From UBA3700 sp964478025 (GTDB lineage: Bacteria; Bacillota; Clostridia; Christensenellales; UBA3700), in contig CAYZGK010000022.1 of assembly GCA_964478025.1 (NCBI GenBank), forward strand, positions 1 to 21,358: 21,358 nt of DNA, in the 5' to 3' direction. The position numbers and the translations under genes were made by a program. The notes under the pieces were generated by a model. The model worked only from the letters and a program-made list of their open reading frames with translations. It did not search any database and was not told the origin of the DNA. Below, in pieces: positions 1 to 7,040 of the stretch (positions within the stretch are counted from its first letter, which is position 1; each line of letters opens with the position of its first letter).

Positions 1-1
1 A

Positions 2-388
2 GTTGATAATAGCTTTGACGCTAAAAGTATATATAAAGAATATTTATTAAAAGGTCCTAAAATGGAATTGAACTTAGGGCAAGAGGACTTAGACATAAAA
101 ATATGTGTTGTAGATCCGCCTAGTGAAGATATTAATGGCAATCTAGAGAAAAAAGGATTGATTATATCAAAGTCTATATTAGAGCAAGCAGTCAATGAAA
201 ATAATCCTAATATTACGAGAGATGACGAAAATTATGTGAAAGTTGAGGAAAAACATTTTTATATTCTTGTAAAAGAAGAAGAACATGAAAAAGCTATGGG
301 TATTACTCCAAAGCAGAAAGAAAACCAAAGAGAGAAAAAGGCTATTAAAAAGGAAAAAGAACAAGATGAATATATGTCATTTTTATAA
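2..388 (+). CDS. 3' fragment of an unrecognised gene (5' end cut by the window edge)
   Basis: The frame is open from the first bases of the window to a TAA at 386-388. An in-frame ATG lies at 62, but no convincing ribosome binding site precedes it, so the gene very probably begins outside the window. About 128 residues are visible. The last third is highly charged (clusters of Lys and Glu, rough residues 85-125 of the visible part), which looks like a soluble, possibly disordered tail ending in EYMSFL. I recognise no domain. The sequence does not resemble the C-terminus of RpoC, which commonly precedes rpsL. A good terminator follows 24 bases after the stop, so the gene ends its own transcription unit and is not co-transcribed with rpsL. 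Confidence 0.7.
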   Translation, partial: VDNSFDAKSIYKEYLLKGPKMELNLGQEDLDIKICVVDPPSEDINGNLEKKGLIISKSILEQAVNENNPNITRDDENYVKVEEKHFYILVKEEEHEKAMGITPKQKENQREKKAIKKEKEQDEYMSFL

Positions 389-411
389 ATAAATATTGCT
401 AAATAAAAAAG

Positions 412-450
412 GCTGAATTGTAACTAACCCTTTGTTACAGTTCAGCTTTT
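412..450 (+). terminator. Rho-independent terminator after the left-edge gene
   Basis: GCTGAA-T-TGTAAC at 412-425 pairs with GTTACA-G-TTCAGC ending at 446, giving a 12-13 bp stem around a short loop, followed by TTTT. A run of A precedes the stem, so it could also act weakly on the opposite strand. Confidence 0.85.
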
Positions 451-660
451 AAAAGTTTTACAACCCAATAAAACTTTTTGTATAGCAAGGCAATGTATGT
501 GAGGGTAGGCTATTTGAAACATATTAAATTTGTAAAATTATTTGCGCTATCTCTACTTTGATAAAATTGTGCCTAAAAAAGTGTTATTAGGTTGCAGAAA
601 TTTTCAAGTCTAAACAGTAACAACCCCTTATTTCCCTAAGAAAAAATGAACGAAAAAATA
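451..660. other. Non-coding stretch upstream of the str promoter
   Basis: The gap between the left-edge gene and rpsL is 389 bases. Its first part holds the terminator and its last part the rpsL promoter and leader. In the remaining 210 bases I see no RNA gene, no mobile-element end and no supported coding region. There are only weak inverted repeats, for example CCTAA/TTAGG near 571-592. A 22-codon frame from ATG 494 lacks a ribosome binding site and is not annotated. Confidence 0.5.
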
Positions 661-689
661 TTGACATATTTGCAACTAGATGATAAAAT
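661..689 (+). promoter_or_regulatory. Promoter of the str operon (rpsL-rpsG-fusA)
   Basis: A perfect -35 TTGACA at 661-666 and a -10 TAAAAT at 684-689 are separated by exactly 17 bases, with a TG-like extension just before the -10. Transcription should start near 696, leaving a leader of about 80 bases before rpsL. Confidence 0.85.
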
Positions 690-719
690 ATTGTCTGCAT
701 TGTGAGATGCAAAAAAAGT

Positions 720-742
720 CTTAGAGACTAGAGGTCCCTAAG
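720..742 (+). promoter_or_regulatory. Hairpin in the rpsL 5' leader
   Basis: CTTAGAGAC at 720-728 pairs with GTCCCTAAG at 734-742 (one A-C mismatch, 5-base loop). It sits inside the transcribed leader, 15 bases upstream of the rpsL ribosome binding site. No T-run follows, so it is not a terminator. It may act as a processing, stability or translational control element. Function is inferred only from position. Confidence 0.45.
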
Positions 743-777
743 CTAAATTATGAATTTAAGGAGGTGAACAAAACAAG

Positions 778-1194
778 ATGCCAACGATTAATCAATTAGT
801 TAGAAAAGGAAGACAAGACAAAACTTCTAAATCAAAGGCTCCAGCTTTGCAAAAAGGTTATAACTCAAAATTAAAGAGAGTAACTAACATTTCAAGCCCA
901 CAAAAAAGAGGCGTTTGCACAGTAGTTAAAACAACTACACCTAAGAAACCAAACTCAGCTTTAAGAAAAGTTGCAAGGGTTAGGTTAACAAACACTCAAG
1001 AAGTTACTGCTTATATCCCAGGTATTGGACATAACCTACAAGAACACAGTGTTGTTCTAATCAGAGGTGGAAGAGTAAAAGACCTTCCAGGTGTTAGATA
1101 TCACATTATCAGAGGTGTATTAGATACAGCTGGTGTTAAGGATAGAATGCAAGGACGTTCTAGATATGGTGCAAAGAGACCTAAGAAATCTTAA
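778..1194 (+). CDS. rpsL: 30S ribosomal protein S12
   Basis: S12 sits at the decoding centre of the small subunit and takes part in tRNA selection. The 138-residue product has the Firmicutes-type N-terminal insertion (about residues 17-38) before the SSPQKRGVCT block. It carries the conserved PKKPNSALRK loop at residues 55-64; K56 and K57 correspond to the lysines whose mutation gives streptomycin resistance in other bacteria, and both look wild type. The GGRVKDLPGVRYH loop follows, with the aspartate that is often methylthiolated at D102. The C-terminus is the usual basic RSRYGAKRPKKS. A strong AAGGAGGTGA at 758-767 fixes the ATG. It is the first gene of the str operon, followed by a 162-base gap before rpsG. 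Confidence 0.98.
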   Translation: MPTINQLVRKGRQDKTSKSKAPALQKGYNSKLKRVTNISSPQKRGVCTVVKTTTPKKPNSALRKVARVRLTNTQEVTAYIPGIGHNLQEHSVVLIRGGRVKDLPGVRYHIIRGVLDTAGVKDRMQGRSRYGAKRPKKS

Positions 1195-1356
1195 TTTTAG
1201 AAGTTGTGCTTTTTATATAAACTAAAATCGTGGCTATGTTTTGTGGTCACCAAGTAAGGAAATATATAAAGCACTTAATGGAAGCTATAAAAGCTTTCAG
1301 AGTACCTTGACATACGGTATTTTATAGTATGTTAGTTTTATAAGGAGGGAAGAACA
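1195..1356 (+). promoter_or_regulatory. rpsL-rpsG intercistronic region with potential structure
   Basis: There is no coding sequence and no terminator here. Several short inverted repeats are visible: GAAGCT/AGCTTTC near 1281-1299, and ACATAC (about 1310-1315) with GTATGT (about 1327-1332). The region ends with AAGGAGGG at 1342-1349. A TTGACA lies at 1307-1312, but no good -10 follows at 16-18 bases, so I do not call a promoter. In E. coli the equivalent gap is where S7 binds its own mRNA. A similar role here is an inference from position and length. Confidence 0.35.
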
Positions 1357-1827
1357 GTGCCAAGAAAAGGTTATGTAGCTAAAAGAGATATTTTACCAGA
1401 TCCAGTATATAATAGCAAAGTTGTAACAAAGCTTATCAACAATGTTATGGAAGATGGTAAGAAAACAGTTGCTCAAAAAATTGTTTATGGTGCATTTGAA
1501 ATAGTTGCTGAAAAGACTGGAAAAGATGCACTTGCTGCTTTTGAAGAAGCTATGGAAAACATTATGCCTGTACTTGAAGTTAAAGCAAGAAGAGTTGGTG
1601 GTGCAACATATCAAGTACCAATGGAAATTAGACCTGAAAGAAGACAAGCATTAGGTTTAAGATGGCTAGTTAGATATTCAAGAGAGCGTAATGAAAAAAC
1701 AATGAAAGAGAGACTAGCAAACGAAATAATAGATGCTATAAATGGTATGGGTGGAGCTTTCAAGAAGAAAGAAGATACTCATAAGATGGCTGAAGCTAAT
1801 AAAGCTTTTGCACACTACCGTTGGTAG
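1357..1827 (+). CDS. rpsG: 30S ribosomal protein S7
   Basis: S7 nucleates assembly of the 30S head and contacts mRNA at the E site. The 156-residue product is full length for the family. It opens with PRKGYVAKRDILPDPVYNSKVVTKLIN and contains the conserved ENIMPVLEVKARRVGGATYQVPMEI segment in the middle, which binds 16S rRNA. It ends with HKMAEANKAFAHYRW, the usual C-terminal RNA-contact region. The start is GTG at 1357, placed 7 bases after AAGGAGGG at 1342-1349; this also matches the usual N-terminus. It is the second gene of the str operon, 47 bases upstream of fusA with no terminator between them. Confidence 0.98.
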   Translation: MPRKGYVAKRDILPDPVYNSKVVTKLINNVMEDGKKTVAQKIVYGAFEIVAEKTGKDALAAFEEAMENIMPVLEVKARRVGGATYQVPMEIRPERRQALGLRWLVRYSRERNEKTMKERLANEIIDAINGMGGAFKKKEDTHKMAEANKAFAHYRW

Positions 1828-1874
1828 TTTAAAATATTTATACATTCGATAAATAAAAGAAGGAGGAAAATATA

Positions 1875-3968
1875 GTGGCTACCGAGAGAAAAGTTTCACT
1901 AGAAATGACTAGAAATATCGGAATAATGGCTCACATTGATGCTGGTAAAACAACAACAACTGAGAGAATATTATTCTATACAGGTAAGACTCATAAGATT
2001 GGTGAAGTTCACGAAGGTGCAGCAACTATGGACTGGATGGCTCAAGAGCAAGAAAGAGGTATTACAATTACTTCTGCTGCGACAACTTGTTTCTGGAAAA
2101 ATCACAGAATCAATATCATTGATACACCAGGCCACGTTGACTTTACTGTAGAAGTTGAGAGATCTCTTAGAGTTCTTGACGGTTCTGTTACAGTATTTTG
2201 TGCTAAAGGTGGAGTTCAACCTCAATCTGAAACTGTTTGGAGACAAGCAGATAAATATAATGTACCTAGAATGTGCTATGTAAATAAGATGGACACAACT
2301 GGTGCAGACTTCTATAGCTGTGTTGACCAAATGAAACATAGATTGCATGCAAATGCAGTTCCAATTCAATTGCCAATCGGTGCAGAAGACCAATTTAAAG
2401 GTGTTATAGACCTTGTAAAAATGAGAGCTTTTGTTCATAAAGATGATTTAGGAAAAGAAATCGAAGAGACAGATATTCCTGATGATATGAAAGAAAAAGC
2501 TGAAAAATATAGAAATGAAATGATTGAAGCTGCTGCAGAGCAAGACGAAGAATTAATGATGAAATATTTAGATGGTGGAGAATTAACTGATGATGAAATC
2601 AGAAAAGGCTTAAGAATTGGTACACTTGCTTGTAAAGTAACACCAGTTTGTTGTGGTTCTTCATATAAAAATAAAGGTGTTCAAGAATTACTAGACAATA
2701 TAATTTATTATATGCCTTCACCAGTTGATATTCCTGCTATCAAAGGTGTAAACCCAGATACAGGTGCTGAAGAAGACAGAAAGCCAAGTGATGACGAACC
2801 ATTTGCAGCTTTAGCATTTAAGATTGCAACAGACCCATTTGTTGGAAAACTTTGTTTCTTTAGAGTTTATTCTGGTACACTTGATGCTGGTACATCAGTA
2901 TTAAATGCAAACAAGGATAATAAAGAAAGAATTGGAAGAATTCTTCAAATGCATGCTAACCACAGAGAAGATATAGACAGAGTTTTCGCTGGAGATATCG
3001 CCGCAGCTGTTGGACTAAAAAATGTTACAACAGGTGAAACACTTTGTGATGAAAAGCATCCTGTTATACTTGAATCAATGGAATTCCCAGAACCAGTTAT
3101 CTCTATTGCTATAGAGCCAAAAACAAAAGCAGACCAAGAAAAAATGGGTATTGCTCTTGCAAAACTTGCTGAAGAAGATCCTACATTCAAGACATATACA
3201 GATCAAGAAACAGGACAAACTATCATCGCTGGTATGGGTGAATTACACCTAGATATCATTGTAGATAGATTAAAGAGAGAATTTAAGGTTGAAGCAAACG
3301 TTGGTGCTCCTCAAGTTGCTTACAGAGAAACAATTAGACAAGAAGTTCAAGCAAGAGGAACATTCAAGAGACAATCTGGTGGTAAAGGTCAATACGGTGA
3401 TTGTTTAATCGTATTATCACCAAATGAACCAGGAAAGGGTGTTACATTCGTAGATAAGACTGTTGGTGGTTCTATTCCAAAAGAATATATCCCAGCTGTT
3501 GAAAAAGGTATCAGAGATGCTGCTATGGGTGGTATCCTTGCAGGTTACGAAATGGTAGATTTCAATATCGACTTAATCGATGGATCATACCACGAAGTAG
3601 ACTCTTCAGAAATGGCATTCCAAATCGCTGGATCTATGGCATTCAAAGAGGGTGCTGCTAAAGCTAAACCAGTTATCTTAGAGCCAATTATGTCAGTTGA
3701 AGTTGTTGCTCCAGATGAATATCTTGGAACAGTACTTGGAACAATTTCTGGTCGTCGTGGTGCTATTAAGACTACAGAAGATAGAAATGGTGTACAAGTT
3801 GTTGATGCTGATGTACCACTAGGTGAAATGTTCGGTTATGCAACAGATCTTCGTGGTTCTACACAAGGTCGTGGTAACTTCACAATGCAATTCAGTCATT
3901 ATGCTGAAGTTCCAAAGAGCGTATCTGAAAAGATCATCGGTGAGAGAGCTAAGAAATCTCAAAACTAA
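1875..3968 (+). CDS. fusA: Elongation factor G (translocase GTPase)
   Basis: EF-G hydrolyses GTP to move tRNAs and mRNA through the ribosome and, with RRF, recycles ribosomes. The 697-residue length is standard. The GTPase signatures are complete: AHIDAGKT (P-loop) at 19-26, the switch I stretch with ERGITI near 60-65, DTPGH at 83-87 and NKMD at 137-140. Domains II to V follow, including GMGELHLDII and the domain IV RGTFKRQSGGKGQYGD block. It ends with the domain V C-terminal helix (KIIGERAKKSQN). The start is GTG at 1875, 8 bases after AGGAGG at 1861-1866. It is the last gene of the rpsL-rpsG-fusA transcript; tuf follows from its own promoter. There is no duplicated or FusB-type feature and nothing unusual in the motifs. 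Confidence 0.98.
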   Translation: MATERKVSLEMTRNIGIMAHIDAGKTTTTERILFYTGKTHKIGEVHEGAATMDWMAQEQERGITITSAATTCFWKNHRINIIDTPGHVDFTVEVERSLRVLDGSVTVFCAKGGVQPQSETVWRQADKYNVPRMCYVNKMDTTGADFYSCVDQMKHRLHANAVPIQLPIGAEDQFKGVIDLVKMRAFVHKDDLGKEIEETDIPDDMKEKAEKYRNEMIEAAAEQDEELMMKYLDGGELTDDEIRKGLRIGTLACKVTPVCCGSSYKNKGVQELLDNIIYYMPSPVDIPAIKGVNPDTGAEEDRKPSDDEPFAALAFKIATDPFVGKLCFFRVYSGTLDAGTSVLNANKDNKERIGRILQMHANHREDIDRVFAGDIAAAVGLKNVTTGETLCDEKHPVILESMEFPEPVISIAIEPKTKADQEKMGIALAKLAEEDPTFKTYTDQETGQTIIAGMGELHLDIIVDRLKREFKVEANVGAPQVAYRETIRQEVQARGTFKRQSGGKGQYGDCLIVLSPNEPGKGVTFVDKTVGGSIPKEYIPAVEKGIRDAAMGGILAGYEMVDFNIDLIDGSYHEVDSSEMAFQIAGSMAFKEGAAKAKPVILEPIMSVEVVAPDEYLGTVLGTISGRRGAIKTTEDRNGVQVVDADVPLGEMFGYATDLRGSTQGRGNFTMQFSHYAEVPKSVSEKIIGERAKKSQN

Positions 3969-3979
3969 TAACAATTAAG

Positions 3980-4011
3980 ACATTGGTTTAGGCTAGTTCC
4001 TAAATCAATGT
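3980..4011 (+). repeat. 13-bp hairpin between fusA and tuf, touching the tuf -35 box
   Basis: Bases 3980-3992 pair with 3999-4011 over 13 continuous pairs (one G-T) around a 6-base loop. No T-run follows; the next bases are the TTGACA of the tuf promoter, whose first T is the last base of the stem. It could protect or process the fusA 3' end, or slow polymerase, but it is not a standard terminator. Confidence 0.7.
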
Positions 4012-4039
4012 TGACAAAAAAAATAATTTATATTAAAAT
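4011..4039 (+). promoter_or_regulatory. tuf promoter
   Basis: TTGACA at 4011-4016 and TAAAAT at 4034-4039 with a 17-base AT-rich spacer. Transcription should start near 4046, giving a leader of about 60 bases. This explains how EF-Tu can be made in excess over EF-G despite their adjacency. Confidence 0.85.
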
Positions 4040-4104
4040 TAAAAAAGTAAACGAAAAAACAAAAAAATAAAAAATTTAATTATCAAAATAGGAGGATATT
4101 TTAA

Positions 4105-5307
4105 ATGGCTAAGGCTAAATTTGAAAGAACTAAACCACACGTAAATATCGGTACAATTGGTCACGTAGACCATGGTAAGACAACTCTTACAGCCGCTATT
4201 ACAATGTACTCTGCTGCTCATGGTATGGGAGACGCAATGAGATATGATGAAATCGATAAGGCTCCAGAAGAGAAAGCAAGAGGAATTACAATTAATACAG
4301 CACACGTTGAATATCAAACAGCTACAAGACACTATGCTCACGTTGACTGCCCAGGACACGCTGACTATGTTAAGAACATGATTACTGGTGCTGCACAAAT
4401 GGATGGAGCTATCCTAGTAGTTGCTTCTACTGATGGTCCAATGCCACAAACAAGAGAGCACATCTTACTTGCAAGACAAGTTGGTGTTCCTTACATCGTT
4501 GTATTTATGAACAAGACAGATCAAGTTGATGATCCAGAATTACTTGAATTAGTAGAAATGGAAATCAGAGATCTATTAAATGAATATGGATTCCCTGGTG
4601 ATACAACTCCAATTATTAAGGGTTCTGCATATCTTGCATTACAAGATTGTATCAATGGTCATCCAGATACAGAAAACACAAAGTGTATCAAAGAATTACT
4701 AGATGCTGTAGATACATATATCCCAGCTCCACAAAGAGATACAGATAAGCCTTTCTTAATGCCAGTAGAAGACGTTATGACAATTTCAGGACGTGGTACA
4801 GTTGCTACAGGTAGAGTAGAAAGAGGTGTTGTTAAATTACAAGATAAGGTTGAAATCGTTGGTATTAAGCCTACAATGGATACAACAATTACTGGTCTTG
4901 AAATGTTCAGAAAGACTCTAGATGAAGCTTATGCTGGTGATAACATCGGTGCTTTATTAAGAGGTATTGATAGATCACAAATCGAAAGAGGACAAGTTCT
5001 TGCTAAACCAGGTTCAATCAACCCACATACAAAGTTTACATCTCAAGTATACGTTTTAAAGAAAGAAGAGGGTGGTCGTCATACTCCATTCTTCAATGGA
5101 TACAGACCTCAATTCTACTTCAGAACAACAGACGTTACAGGTTCTATTAAGTTACCAGAGGGTGTAGAAATGGTTATGCCAGGCGATAACGTTGCTATGG
5201 AAATTGAATTAATCACTCCAATCGCTATCGAAAAGGGATTACGTTTCGCTATCCGTGAAGGTGGTAGAACAGTTGGTTCTGGTGTTGTAAACGATATTTT
5301 AGGTTAA
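4105..5307 (+). CDS. tuf: Elongation factor Tu
   Basis: EF-Tu delivers aminoacyl-tRNA to the ribosomal A site as a GTP complex. The 400-residue product is of normal length. GHVDHGKT is at residues 19-26, the switch I region contains KARGITINTAHVEY, and the G3 motif is DCPGHADY. The G4 motif is NKTD, where NKCD or NKVD is more usual; the N, K and D contacts are kept. Domain II carries the GRGTVATGRVERG block and domain III the RTTDVTGSI and GDNVAMEIELITPIAIEKGLRFAIREGGRTVGSG blocks. An AGGAGG at 4090-4095 precedes the ATG by 9 bases. It is monocistronic from its own promoter, with a strong terminator 31 bases after the stop. Confidence 0.98.
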   Translation: MAKAKFERTKPHVNIGTIGHVDHGKTTLTAAITMYSAAHGMGDAMRYDEIDKAPEEKARGITINTAHVEYQTATRHYAHVDCPGHADYVKNMITGAAQMDGAILVVASTDGPMPQTREHILLARQVGVPYIVVFMNKTDQVDDPELLELVEMEIRDLLNEYGFPGDTTPIIKGSAYLALQDCINGHPDTENTKCIKELLDAVDTYIPAPQRDTDKPFLMPVEDVMTISGRGTVATGRVERGVVKLQDKVEIVGIKPTMDTTITGLEMFRKTLDEAYAGDNIGALLRGIDRSQIERGQVLAKPGSINPHTKFTSQVYVLKKEEGGRHTPFFNGYRPQFYFRTTDVTGSIKLPEGVEMVMPGDNVAMEIELITPIAIEKGLRFAIREGGRTVGSGVVNDILG

Positions 5308-5338
5308 TCTTAGATAAAGTTTAGAAACAAAAATTATG

Positions 5339-5367
5339 GTGGTCAGAGAAATCTGGCCACTTTTTTT
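5339..5367 (+). terminator. Rho-independent terminator after tuf
   Basis: GTGGTCAGA at 5339-5347 pairs with TCTGGCCAC at 5352-5360 (one G-T pair) around a GAAA tetraloop, followed by seven T. A textbook strong terminator. Confidence 0.95.
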
Positions 5368-5371
5368 AATC

Positions 5372-5400
5372 TTGCTATTTATTATTAAATATTATAAAAT
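5372..5400 (+). promoter_or_regulatory. Promoter of the SDR gene
   Basis: TTGCTA at 5372-5377 and TAAAAT at 5395-5400, spacer 17. It begins 5 bases after the tuf terminator T-run. The predicted start is near 5407, with a leader of about 23 bases holding the GGAGG of the SDR gene. Confidence 0.6.
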
Positions 5401-5429
5401 ATTTATTAGAGAAAAATGGAGGTATATAT

Positions 5430-6389
5430 ATGTCAAAAATGGATTGGCTATATGGCAGAAATGTAGTATTAACTGGATGTTCTACAGGTATGGGTAAAGA
5501 AGTTTTACTTATTCTTGTTAAAAAGTATGGTTGTAATGTAATGGGCGTTGCTCGTCAAAAACCAAAGTTAGATGCATTAAAAGAAGAACTTGGAGATAAA
5601 TTCTCTTATAGAAGATTTAATATCTCATCACTTGAAGAATGGCAAAAGTTTGCAAAAGAACTTGAAGACATGGGATTTATGACAGATATTTTAATTAATA
5701 ATGCTGGTATGATTCAACCATTTGGTCAATTTAATGATGTAGCTCCTGAAAAGGTAGATCAAATTATTCATACAAATATGTTATCTGTAATTTATGGTTG
5801 CAAAGCTATGCTTCCAACAATTAAAAAGAGTAAATTTGGATATATTTGTAATGTAGCTTCAGCATCTGCAATTTTACCATTTGGTGGTCAATCAATTTAT
5901 TCTGCAACAAAAGCAGGAGTTTGGGGCTTTACAGAATGCTTAGCACAAGAATTAAGAGGATTTAATATTGGCGTTTCTTGTATTATGCCAGGACCAGTTA
6001 AAACAGATATTTATAAAGCAAGAGATGGAGAAACAGCTCCAAAGGCAGATAAGATGGTAGAATCTGTTGGTATAACAGCTGCTACTGCTGGTAAGAGAAT
6101 TGTTAAAGCAATTGGAAAAGGAAAATTAAGATTCTTCCCAGATGGTATGGCAAGTATGATGTCATTTGGAATGAGAATGATGCCAAGATTAACACCAAAG
6201 ATGACTGGTGGAATTATGAAAGCAGCAGCAGGAAAGGTAGTTTCATTTAAACCAGTTTATCAAGAACAAATAGATAGAAAAGCAGAACTAAAGGCTGCTA
6301 AAAAGGAAAGAAAATCTATTGTAAAGCACTCACTTAGTGAAGTTGAAACAAAAGGTGCTTTTGCAAACGATGATGTAACAAACGTTTAA
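5430..6389 (+). CDS. Short-chain dehydrogenase/reductase (SDR), substrate unknown
   Basis: A classical SDR, an NAD(P)-dependent oxidoreductase. The Rossmann motif TGCSTGMG is at residues 15-22 and NNAG at 90-93. The catalytic set is N116, S144 (in NVASASA), Y157 and K161 (YSATK). PGPVKTD near 187-193 is the usual segment after the substrate loop. An arginine after strand 2 (ARQKPK, about residue 42) suggests NADPH preference, which is inference. After the core at about residue 230, the chain continues with a Met-rich stretch (239-265) and a basic C-terminal tail (283-300), making it longer than the usual 250 residues. GGAGG at 5418-5422 sets the ATG. It is a single-gene unit with its own promoter and terminator, lying between two ribosomal-protein blocks. 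The exact substrate cannot be read from sequence. Confidence 0.9.
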   Translation: MSKMDWLYGRNVVLTGCSTGMGKEVLLILVKKYGCNVMGVARQKPKLDALKEELGDKFSYRRFNISSLEEWQKFAKELEDMGFMTDILINNAGMIQPFGQFNDVAPEKVDQIIHTNMLSVIYGCKAMLPTIKKSKFGYICNVASASAILPFGGQSIYSATKAGVWGFTECLAQELRGFNIGVSCIMPGPVKTDIYKARDGETAPKADKMVESVGITAATAGKRIVKAIGKGKLRFFPDGMASMMSFGMRMMPRLTPKMTGGIMKAAAGKVVSFKPVYQEQIDRKAELKAAKKERKSIVKHSLSEVETKGAFANDDVTNV

Positions 6390-6397
6390 AAATTATT

Positions 6398-6433
6398 TTA
6401 GCTATCCTCAAGTTTGGGGATAGCTAATTTTTT
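6398..6433 (+). terminator. Rho-independent terminator after the SDR gene
   Basis: TTAGCTATCC at 6398-6407 pairs with GGATAGCTAA ending at 6427, a 10-bp perfect stem, followed by six T. Confidence 0.93.
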
Positions 6434-6454
6434 ACATTATATTTACATTTTAGT

Positions 6455-6483
6455 TTGACAGTAAAAAATAGGTATGGTAATAT
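6455..6483 (+). promoter_or_regulatory. Promoter of rpmG-secE-nusG(-rplKA)
   Basis: TTGACA at 6455-6460 and TAATAT at 6478-6483, spacer 17, with a TG just upstream of the -10. Transcription should start close to 6490, right at the base of the hairpin described next. Confidence 0.85.
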
Positions 6484-6486
6484 ATA

Positions 6487-6515
6487 TTAGCACTCTAAAA
6501 GGGTGTAATTTTTTT
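6487..6515 (+). promoter_or_regulatory. Small hairpin plus T-run in the rpmG leader (possible attenuator)
   Basis: CACTC at 6491-6495 pairs with GGGTG at 6501-6505 around TAAAA; flanking TTA/TAA extends it across one bulged G. Seven T follow directly (6509-6515), and then the GGAGG of rpmG (6516-6520). The shape is that of a short intrinsic terminator. The stem is weak (5 bp, one G-T) and would lie at the extreme 5' end of the transcript, so termination in vivo is uncertain. Confidence 0.4.
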
Positions 6516-6529
6516 GGAGGAATACCAAA

Positions 6530-6691
6530 GTGGCTAAAGATAATACAACAAGAATCACTCTAGTTTGTACAGAATGTAAGCAACGTAACTATGATACTTA
6601 CAAAAATAAGAAGAATAATCCTGATAGAATTGAATTAAATAAGTATTGTAAGTTCTGTAAGAAGACAACACTTCATAAGGAATCTAAATAG
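6530..6691 (+). CDS. rpmG: 50S ribosomal protein L33, zinc-binding type
   Basis: A 53-residue small gene. The product reads from GTG as AKDNTTRITLVCTECKQRN and ends NKYCKFCKKTTLHKESK. Four cysteines (C13, C16, C40, C43) form a zinc ribbon, so this is the C+ form of L33; many bacteria also have a C- form used under zinc limitation. The family signature (TLVCTEC near the start, LxKYCxxCxxxTxHxE at the end) is complete. The start is GTG at 6530, 9 bases after GGAGG at 6516-6520. It heads the rpmG-secE-nusG operon, the usual order in Firmicutes, with 16 bases to secE. Confidence 0.96.
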   Translation: MAKDNTTRITLVCTECKQRNYDTYKNKKNNPDRIELNKYCKFCKKTTLHKESK

Positions 6692-6707
6692 TTATTAGGA
6701 GTTATTT

Positions 6708-7028
6708 ATGGCAAAAGAAAAGTTAAATGCACAATTAGAAGCTAATGCTCCACTAAGTGATAACTTAGGACAAAAAGTAGAAGTTTCTAATAATAAAAAG
6801 GGCAAAAAGGATCAAAAAAATGATAACAAGTTTGTCGCTTTCTTTAAGGGAATAGGTAGAAAATTTAAAGAAATGTTCTCTGAATTAAAGAAGGTTACAT
6901 GGCCAACTTGGAAAGTTGTTCTTGCTTCTTTAGGAACAGTACTTGTAGTAGTACTTGTATTCCTTTTGATAACAATGGGATTTGATTCACTTTGCGCTTG
7001 GTTGTTAAAATTATTAACACAGTCTTAA
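6708..7028 (+). CDS. secE: Preprotein translocase subunit SecE
   Basis: SecE clamps SecY in the SecYEG channel of the cytoplasmic membrane. The 106-residue protein is of the short, single-helix type, with a long hydrophilic, Lys/Asn-rich N-terminal part (residues 1-45) that looks disordered. The conserved amphipathic segment FSELKKVTWPTWK (about 57-69), the core of the family signature, is followed by one transmembrane helix (about 71-93). The C-terminal residues 94-106 are another short hydrophobic patch. AGGAG upstream (near 6697-6701) and the usual secE-nusG order support the start. There are 12 bases to nusG. The N-terminal extension is somewhat longer than in many Firmicutes SecE proteins. 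Confidence 0.95.
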   Translation: MAKEKLNAQLEANAPLSDNLGQKVEVSNNKKGKKDQKNDNKFVAFFKGIGRKFKEMFSELKKVTWPTWKVVLASLGTVLVVVLVFLLITMGFDSLCAWLLKLLTQS

Positions 7029-7040
7029 TAGGAGGTACTT

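Noticed and set aside
2..388. Left-edge fragment as the RpoC C-terminus
   Set aside because: None of the RpoC C-terminal motifs are visible and the composition does not fit.
494..562. Short frame from ATG 494 (22 codons)
   Set aside because: No ribosome binding site, no recognisable product, and it lies in non-coding sequence upstream of the str promoter.
1307..1333. Internal promoter before rpsG from TTGACA at 1307
   Set aside because: No acceptable -10 occurs at 16-18 bases; the best candidate (TATGTT) is at 15.
1971..2438. Long minus-strand frame inside fusA, and similar ones inside rpsG, tuf, rplA, nusG and addB
   Set aside because: These are antisense shadows of highly conserved genes, without ribosome binding sites or plausible proteins.
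6487..6508. TTAGCACTC in the rpmG leader as a CIRCE (HrcA) operator
   Set aside because: The left half matches CIRCE exactly, but the right half is GGGTGTAA after only 5 bases instead of GAGTGCTAA after 9, and rpmG is not a heat-shock operon. Treated as a small hairpin instead.
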